Source of the DNA: Atherix ibis
Taxonomy: Eukaryota; Arthropoda; Insecta; Diptera; Athericidae
DNA length: 64,000 nucleotides
Assembly (NCBI GenBank): GCA_958298945.1
Contig: OY282607.1
Coordinates: forward strand, 36,055,000-36,118,999
Reading direction: 5' to 3'
Shown here piece by piece: positions 57,006 to 64,000 of the stretch. A model generated the notes under the pieces. It searched no databases and was not told the origin of the DNA. It was given only the letters and a program-made list of their open reading frames with translations. A program made the position numbers and the translations under genes. Position 1 is the stretch's first letter. Each line of letters opens with the position of its first letter.

Positions 57006-57989
57006 TAGAAGATGGAAAATTTAAATACTATAAAAAAGCAAAAGGAAGAAAAAAATTAATTTCCATAAAATATACTCTTAAGATATGAATGTTAGTTGCA
57101 AATTACTCAACGTAATAATACAGAAAATAAGTCGAATGGGGGTTGTTTTTTTTTTATTTTTTAGGTAAGGTTGCAGGGAGAAATACTTTTACTCTATCTA
57201 TCCTCTATATGGAGATAACGGATGATGAAAGACGATTGTTATACTCGAACTATAGTAAATAGACTCAATTAGGGTAGCCATCCCCATCTACTTTCAGCGA
57301 GAAGCTTTCCTTTCATACAGTTTCAAGTCGATAAAAGGATCTGCGCAAAAATACTAATACAAGTGGAAAGGCATAGAGGTAATCTGTATAACTAAAATTG
57401 CTAATTTTCCCATTGATTGTATTTCCTATTTTTATCCTTGAACAGCACACAGCCTGTAATATGTACCTTTTTTCTTAACTAGGAGTAAATACTGCTATTC
57501 AAAACATGGTCAGACAGGAAATAAAAATATTCCCATAAAAAGGAATCATTTATGAGTTTTAACATAACACGGTACATATTTAAATGTACACTCATACAGT
57601 AATGAATTCCTAGATAGAATTTTTTTTTCAATTTGCTATTACTTCGTAAGGACCAGCATTCGCACAAAACTGCTGGCGTTATTAATTCGATATTTTCGGA
57701 TGAGCAACAAATGCTTGCCGGATTTTTACGCAGAATACATAAACTTGGAATAGAATTTGAATTTCAATCAAGGATATAATAAATTCGCTATTTTCTTTTT
57801 TGCTCTATGCTTTTAGATAAAAATTTCCTTTAATCAAATAACAACTTGGAATAAAATTTCAACTTCTATATATAGAAGGTGGAATTTTATTCTAAAAATA
57901 TATATTGATAAAGCACAAGAATTTTTTGACTGTCTTAATTTATTTGAATAAAATAACAATTCGTAATTATAATATAGCTTATGGACATA
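57006..57989. other. AT-rich stretch, nothing recognised
   Basis: No supported feature. Confidence 0.35.
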
Positions 57990-58874
57990 CGAGGTATGTT
58001 AAAAAAGTATCACGAATTTTGAATTTCCGCGGGTTACGTATATTCGATTTTAGATTTTTTGTGACTCATGTCTCTCACTTATGCCGACAAGTTCGGTTAT
58101 TTTGAATGTTCAGTTAATTTTTGACAGCTGCTTTGCTTGCACGTGTTTTGGCTCGTCTTCGATTTTTGCCCATTCCAAAAAATGGATCAACGAATCTGTT
58201 TCGGGAACAAGAAAAAGTCACCGGGGCCCAGATCTGGGGAATACGGTGGCTGCGGCATTATTAGTGTGTTGTTTTTGGCCAAAAATTCGCGCACAAGCAA
58301 CGATGCGTGAGCAGGGGCGTTATCATGGTGCAAAAGCCAATTTGTCTTCTTCCACAAATCCGGGCGTTTCTGGCGGATTGCTTCGAGCAACTTGCGCATA
58401 ACTTGCAGGTAATATTCCTTATTGACCGTTCTACCCTGTGGCAAGAACTCATGATGCACCACGCTCCTTCAATCAAAGAAAACTGTAAGCAAAAGCTTCA
58501 CATTCGACCGAACTTAACGCGTTTTTTTCGGTCTTGGCTCGTGCGGCAGCTTCCATTGGGATGATTGAGCTTTGCTTTGCACGTCTTAACCATAAACCCA
58601 TGATTCGTCACCAGTCATGATCCTCTGGAGCAAATTTGGGTCGTCGTGGACAGAGCCCAACAGCTCCTTAGCAATGTTAATGCGATGCTGCTTTTGGTAG
58701 AAAATGGGCAAAAATCGAAGACGAGGCAAAATACGTGCAAGCAGCTGTCGGCATAAGAACTTGTCAGCATAAGTGAGAGACATGAGTACCAACGTAACGC
58801 CACAAAAAATCTAAAATCGAATATACGTAACCTGCGGAAATTCAAAATGCTCGATACTTTTTAAACAGACCTCG
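57990..58874 (-). mobile_element. Mariner family C foldback copy C5
   Basis: 885 bp between TA dinucleotides. Same structure as C3, reversed: long inverted ends, the N-terminal transposase half deleted before KQHRINIAKELL, catalytic blocks TGDESWVYG and LLHHDNAPAHAS, and the same join after FFLFPKQI to an inverted 5' end. The transposase is also broken by frameshifts. Confidence 0.85.
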
Positions 58875-58944
58875 TACATTTAATGTAAGAAGAGTAATTT
58901 TTATAAGTTGAAATTTATCCTAGTTTTCATTTGTCTAATAATTA

Positions 58945-60195
58945 CGAGGGTCGTTCAATAAGTACTTAGAAAAAGATGGAAAAAAACTGGTTTTTAAAAA
59001 AAATCGTTTTTCCAAAATTTTTATCCTGTCCAAAAAATAGGATTTCGGAAGTTCTGCAAAATACTCATCCGTTTGAGCAATGACGTCCTCGTTTTCTCAA
59101 ACGGATGAGTATTTTGCAGAACTTCCGAAATCCTATTAAAAAGCCATTTCTTCAGATTTCGGAAAAGAAAATAGTCACTCGGGGCCAAATCTGGTGAATA
59201 AGCGGGATGCTGCAACAATTCCATTCTCAATTCTACAATTTTGGCCATGGAAACAGCGCAGGTGTGCACACGCGCGTTGTCCTGATGCTTTTCTCTTCAT
59301 TTTTTTTTCTTCTTCAGATGGGGGCTTTTCTCTTTGATTTCCTCACTCAACCGTTGCAATAACGACGCGTAATACGCTCCTGTTATTGTTTTTCCTTTTT
59401 CCAAGTAGTCGATAAAAATGATGCCCTGCGAATCCTAAAAGTACGTGGCCATCACCTTGCCGGCCGATGGCACAGTTTTTGCCTTCTTCGGAGCCCGTTC
59501 ACCCTTGAAAATCCACTGTCATGACTGTCTCTTCGTTTCTGGAGTGTAGTAGTGTATCCAGGTTTCGTCCACAGTGACATATCGACGAAGGAATTCGGCA
59601 GGATTGCGATGAAAGAGTACCAACATAGCCTCAGAGTCCACTACACGATTGAGAGCAAACGCGGCACCTATCTTGCCGAAATTTTTTTCACAGACAATTT
59701 TTCATGCAAAATTGAAGCGACTGTACCTTGTGATATGCCCGTGGCCTCAACTAATTCGCGCACTTTAATTCGCCGATCGTTCAAAATCAGATCGTGGATT
59801 TTGTCGATGATTTCAGAAGTAGACACCTCAACTGGGCGTCCTGAACGATGTTCATCTTTTGTGGATGAACGGCCACGTTTAAATACATTCACCCAATTGT
59901 AAACCGTCGCAAAAACAGGTGCAGATGTGCCATAAACTGCATCCAACTCGGTTTTGATTTCTTTCGGGCTTAAGCCTTTCAAATGGAGATTTTTGATGAC
60001 CGCCCTAAACTCGCTTTTTTCCATTGTTATGCACAAATAAATGTCGTTAACTTTAATCGACGATAGAAATTGACTTACGCTATGGATCGAGCTGAAATTT
60101 TGACAGCTTTCCTGTCGATAATGCTACTTACAAAAAAAACCGACCCTACAAGCGTAATTTCTCGGATTTTCTAAGGACTTATTGAACGACCCTCG
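58945..60195 (-). mobile_element. Irritans-like mariner E, decayed
   Basis: Ends CGAGGGTCGTTCAATAAGTA and its complement, with TA on both sides; 1251 bp. Minus frame 60036-59668 codes the N-terminal domain (MEKSEFRAVIKNLHLKGLSP, GRPVEVSTSEIIDKIHDLIL, GISQGTVASILHEKLSVKK). Catalytic parts continue with stops: ETWIHYYTP-like at ~59560, KVMATYF-like at ~59450, MAKIVELRMELLQHPAYSPD at 59250-59190. The C-terminus is replaced by a perfect inverted repeat (59036-59137). Confidence 0.85.
59036..59137. repeat. Perfect inverted repeat, 42-bp arms, 18-bp loop
   Basis: Arms 59036-59077 and 59096-59137 are exact reverse complements (core AATAGGATTTCGGAAGTTCT). It lies inside mariner E where the transposase C-terminal code should be. 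Confidence 0.9.
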
Positions 60196-61739
60196 TAATA
60201 TAAAAAAAAATTAAAAGACATATTCTAATTTCAAAAACCATTTTTGCCTGCGGTTATATTTAGGATTCGAACGAAACAAAAACGATAATAGAAACCAAAA
60301 AGAATAAGATAATTTTATTTAATTTGTTATTTACGAAATTAAATACTATCCATTCAGTTGAATTTTCTTTCTATTTTTGGTGAAACAATTCCAGTAATTA
60401 ATTCTAGAGGGAAATGTTCGCAAACAACTTTAGTAATTAAATATTTTAACTCGAAAAGTACTTTCTCTCTGTCACTCTTTTAATTTCAAATTATTATATT
60501 CCCCTATTGAAACTCTACACTAAAAAGCAATAGAAAAAAAAACAAATTTAAGGACAACGACTGGTGGCTATTCTAGAAAGTAAATGAAATTCAATTTGAA
60601 ACTTGAATATTTTTTCCATAAATTTTAGAGATTTTATATATAAAATTTTTTTTGGTTTAAGCTTTTTTGTTGGACAACAAAATAAGAATGATTTAGAGTT
60701 TTTCATTTCGAAATATATGTACATGAAAGAAATTCTATTTTCCTTTTTTATTTTTTCACTAATGTATATCCTTCTTTCTACGTGCACACTAAACTCAAAC
60801 AATAAGAACCAATCAGATATAAGAATGCCTTTTTACAAATTATTATTAACGGAATTACTAAATCATATAAGAGAACATCACAATTTCGAAGAATTTTTGT
60901 TTTCGGCCTCCTTTTTATATGAAAATATATAAAAGATTTCTTTAAATTTTATGAACTTATTTTCTTGAAGAAACACTTTAATCCTGTACGAGTATTAAAA
61001 ATTACTCATAAATATGGTAATCAGAATTTTCAATGGTTCTTATAAAAATTTCACACTTCAGTGAACGGGAAAACATTTAACATGAAAAAAGACAGATTTC
61101 GAGCTTAAATGTGTCATCATCTCATGTAAATTTTCAATTAAATTATTTATCAGGTAAACAAACAACAACGAACTTGAAATTTCCAGTTCAACATAACATC
61201 GTTTAGGATTAAATATTCTTGACAAAAAAAAACATGGAAAAAAAATTGTAAAATTTACAAAAATAATTATAAGTTTCGAAAGCTGAAAATGAAAGCAGTG
61301 CGCAAGTACAAGCACCTGTTCTATTTAATTACGACATTAAATTGCGAAGCGATGATTAAAACTTTCTAAATTTGCAATAAAAGTTAAGTCGACTTAATAT
61401 ATACGAGAATATATACAATATTTTGTTCTTTATTTACATTCACTTAACATTTTATATTATCAAAAAAAAAAATGTCTATCAATTTTTTTAATTCATACTG
61501 CCAGGAGGTGAGTTTGTTTTAAATATCAAGTCCTTCATTTGGCTTTATTAAATCGATATTACAATTATCGAAACCTTTTCAATTTATTGAAGATGCAGCC
61601 CACCAGTATAAGTCACACGAAAATGCCAATATCAATTCAAAAGTTATCCGATAGGAGCGTTGCTGCATAAGCTCCGGGAATAGGCCAGTTTTTGTGTTGC
61701 CATACATATGACAATTATTAAAACGGTTTGTCATAAAAA
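60196..61739. other. AT-rich stretch with one doubtful small frame
   Basis: A plus frame ending at 60930 contains a hydrophobic run (EILFSFFIFSLMYILLST) that could be a signal peptide. AT bias alone can produce this. No other evidence for a gene. Confidence 0.3.
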
Positions 61740-62930
61740 AGTGAAGTCAGTCCTGTTCAAGACAAAATGATCCAGAATTAATGCTTAGCGACGAATTTTT
61801 TGAAGGACGTTCTTTGACATCTGTGGTTGATAACGCTACGATTAGACCATTCGAGAAACGCTCGAATTATTCGAGCCAAATGTTTGTTTCAAATTTGTCC
61901 GATTGGACGAACTTTTTAACACTGATAATTCAACAGAAATTAATAACAAAAACGAAGTGCAGCAATGAGAGCAGCAGTCAAGCGATGTGGATGGTGTTGG
62001 ATCATGGCGAAAGCGGTGACAACGAAGAGCAATTTTCATCGTCTTAGCAAGCACGATTTTGATCACCTTTTGCAACTGGTCTCGCTGTTAATCACCAACA
62101 AAAATACGCCAATACTTATACGTCACACATGGGTTCACATGAACAAAGCGAATTAATTTAATAACATCGTCGTGCGGCTAAGTGGGAATGACCTTCAGGT
62201 CAGCTTCATTTATTATTCAGCGGCTGACATATGTCTTCATAATCGGTTTTATTGGCTTTTGTTTCGATGAACCCAAACTCAATATTTTTGACAGGCAATT
62301 ATCAAACAACAGTTGTTGAGATATTTTTTTTTAAATAAACACCAGGCAAATCTAAACACAAAACAAACCACTTTTAATGCACAAAAGTTCTTCACACAAA
62401 TCACACTACGAAATGTCATAATTGCAATAATGTTCGCGCTCAAACAATCAAGTCGAATAAACATTTACATTCCAGCTGCGTGTTAGAACTCGTTGACTAA
62501 AATGATCGAGCGTCTATAATTTGAAGCGATTACACCAATCGAGCAAATCTCCGTATTTTGTTCGTCTCAAATATGCTCGATCAGGGGGAAGGTGTTCGTC
62601 AAACATGTTCGAATATATATAGTACACCGCTCGGGACGAAAAAATGAACGATTTCTAATATTCAAACATTTTTCGAATGGTGTAATCGTAGCTTAAGCTT
62701 AAAAACATCTATTCTTTGCGGGAAATTATTGAGGACAGAAATGTGACTTATAATGCCATTAAAGTGTCATTGGAAATAATATGCAACAAACAAACAAGAT
62801 TTGCTCGAAGTAATTTAAGTTTGACTTAAAAAGAAGTTCGTATTCTTTGAATCAGAAACTAAGTGTTTATTTCATATGAACCAGAAACTAAATATCAATC
62901 GAGTGTTTTGATGCTTTAGAATTATGGCAA
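61740..62930 (+). mobile_element. Decayed mariner relic related to family D
   Basis: Scattered matches to the D transposase in the same order: DEFFEGRSLTSVVDNAT (~61789, cf. DEFREGRPKTAVVPEN), LREIIEDRNVTYNAIK (~62718, cf. VRELIMQDRHVTYREIE) and SYEPETKYQSSV (~62870, cf. AYEPETKQQSTV). The ~900 bp between the first two suggests an insertion or rearrangement. No ends found. Confidence 0.5.
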
Positions 62931-63039
62931 GCTGTCATCTTAGGTATGGTAAAAAAGTAATAAAACTGCCAGGCAGCACTACGAACTTTCGTTAGTGCTT
63001 TCTAGACGTGTACTACAAGTTTCAATCTTGTCCGGTAAC

Positions 63040-63960
63040 TATGCGATCATATAGAGTGTCTTAAGTGAAGTTGTGTTTTTGTAGCGCGTTTGGAGTGCGA
63101 TGATGTACCATCAAATTTTGTGTTAATGCACAGTATTTGAGCAACATTCCTTATGAAGAAAACAAGTTTTTCGGTTGCATAACTCATTTTTGGGGAGCCG
63201 AGAAACTGTGGAAGCCGTTGCAAATGTGGAACGAGTGAGGGCTTTTTTAAGATCAACTCGTCTATTAATATTAAAGGGATGAGTGATGCTTTGACAGGCT
63301 CAAAAATAGAATTCTGCACGTCAGATCGAACATTACAGACGTTTGGTACGTATAATATTACACGACCATTTTTTTAAACGAGTTTTTTGCGAAAAAAGAA
63401 ATTCATGTGATGCCTGATCTAAGATGACATTTTTTTGTTCCCCAAGATAACAAAAAATCTAAAGGAGATTTTTTGGTACTGTCAATGACATCCTAAGAAT
63501 AGAGATCGATGCAGCACTGCTAAGAAAAGTGGAGACAATTCGTTGGTGTATAAAAATAAAATAAAATGGTTGCCACATCTTGAAAAAGATGATTGCTTGT
63601 TTCGTGCCGAAAATCGGATCATGTCACAACAATATTTCCAGAGGATAGAAGAACGACAGTTTATGCTAAAATCTATACAATATCCTTGGCAGAAATTTTA
63701 TGCGAACTGATAAATCGGGATTAAAGGGACTCATCCACTTCATAGTCCTGATTTATCATCAATTAATTTCAATACGTTTTTAAACGTCAACAATAAAACG
63801 GATACGAATGGTATCCGTTATTAATCACCTAAAGACCTTTAGTGGCAGAATTGTTTTAAGTGAAATATTTAAAAAAATATTAAAATCTATTTCGGATTAC
63901 AAAACTTATTCCGAACTCCTACAGTAACTCCTCGTATTTTGGAGTTATTCGACGACATTC
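63040..63960 (+). mobile_element. Decayed mariner relics (F-like then D-like)
   Basis: 63050-63320 resembles the N-terminal region of family F (compare 34400-34660). 63590-63800 gives MIACFVPKIGSCHNN (cf. MVACFFGQTGHVATV) and SPDLSSINF (cf. SPDLAPNDF) of family D type. Stops throughout. It may continue past the right edge. Confidence 0.45.
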
Positions 63961-64000
63961 GAAATAAGGCCTTTATTCGTGAATTTCGAAAAAAATCGAT

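Noticed and set aside
60723..60932. Possible small secreted peptide
   Set aside because: The hydrophobic run is expected from T-rich codons in AT-rich DNA; no promoter, homology or conservation visible.

Overview
This window is eukaryotic. It is AT-rich, has spliced genes with short GT-AG introns, and is packed with mariner/Tc1 transposons. The gene content (TM2D1/biscotti, eEFSec, syntaxin 6, O-GlcNAc transferase and a Mab-21/cGAS-like receptor) and the protein ends (TM2D1 closes in RIPQDDW, close to the fly form) point to an insect, most likely a dipteran. I cannot name the species from sequence alone.

Layout. At 1-768 (+) is the 3' part of a cGAS-like receptor gene cut by the left edge. 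At 1198-1910 (-) is a complete three-exon TM2D1 gene, divergent from an intact single-exon eEFSec at 2400-3956 (+). From 3957 to 7532 there is an unassigned block with coding-like stretches, then two mariner relics. At 8638-15685 (-) lies a complete five-exon syntaxin 6 gene, 284 aa. Its last exon is only 77 bp and lies 5.7 kb from the rest, across an intron full of transposons. Its second intron has AT-AC ends and a perfect U12 5' splice site. At 19307-27309 (-) are the last five coding exons of O-GlcNAc transferase (sxc/Ogt), 790 codons in frame. The exons for the N-terminal TPRs were not found up to 64000, so the next upstream intron is at least 36.7 kb or the gene is broken.

From 27.3 to 64 kb I find no convincing host gene, only mobile elements and AT-rich filler, probably intronic to Ogt. 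At least seven mariner lineages are present. One of them (called D here) has an intact 350-aa DD34D transposase at 36048-37100 and a near-identical deleted copy at 55747-57005. Others are Mos1-like (B), mellifera-like (A and H), irritans-like (E and G), a strongly rearranged family (C) and another relic family (F). There are also a Tc1-like element, two Jockey-type LINE fragments, a Gypsy integrase fragment, a hAT-like terminus, a foldback MITE, a Myb/SANT-coding DNA transposon, a relic of another insect transposase family and a minisatellite with 105-bp higher-order periods.

The most interesting points are the U12-type intron of syntaxin 6; family C, in which copies share one internal deletion and three share a foldback that gives ~170-190 bp terminal inverted repeats while deleting the transposase C-terminus; the inverted pair of D mariners; two perfect inverted repeats (50-bp arms at 12246-12349, 42-bp arms at 59036-59137); and the three-level transposon nest at 44934-47872. 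I found no bacterial-style system, CRISPR array, rRNA or tRNA.
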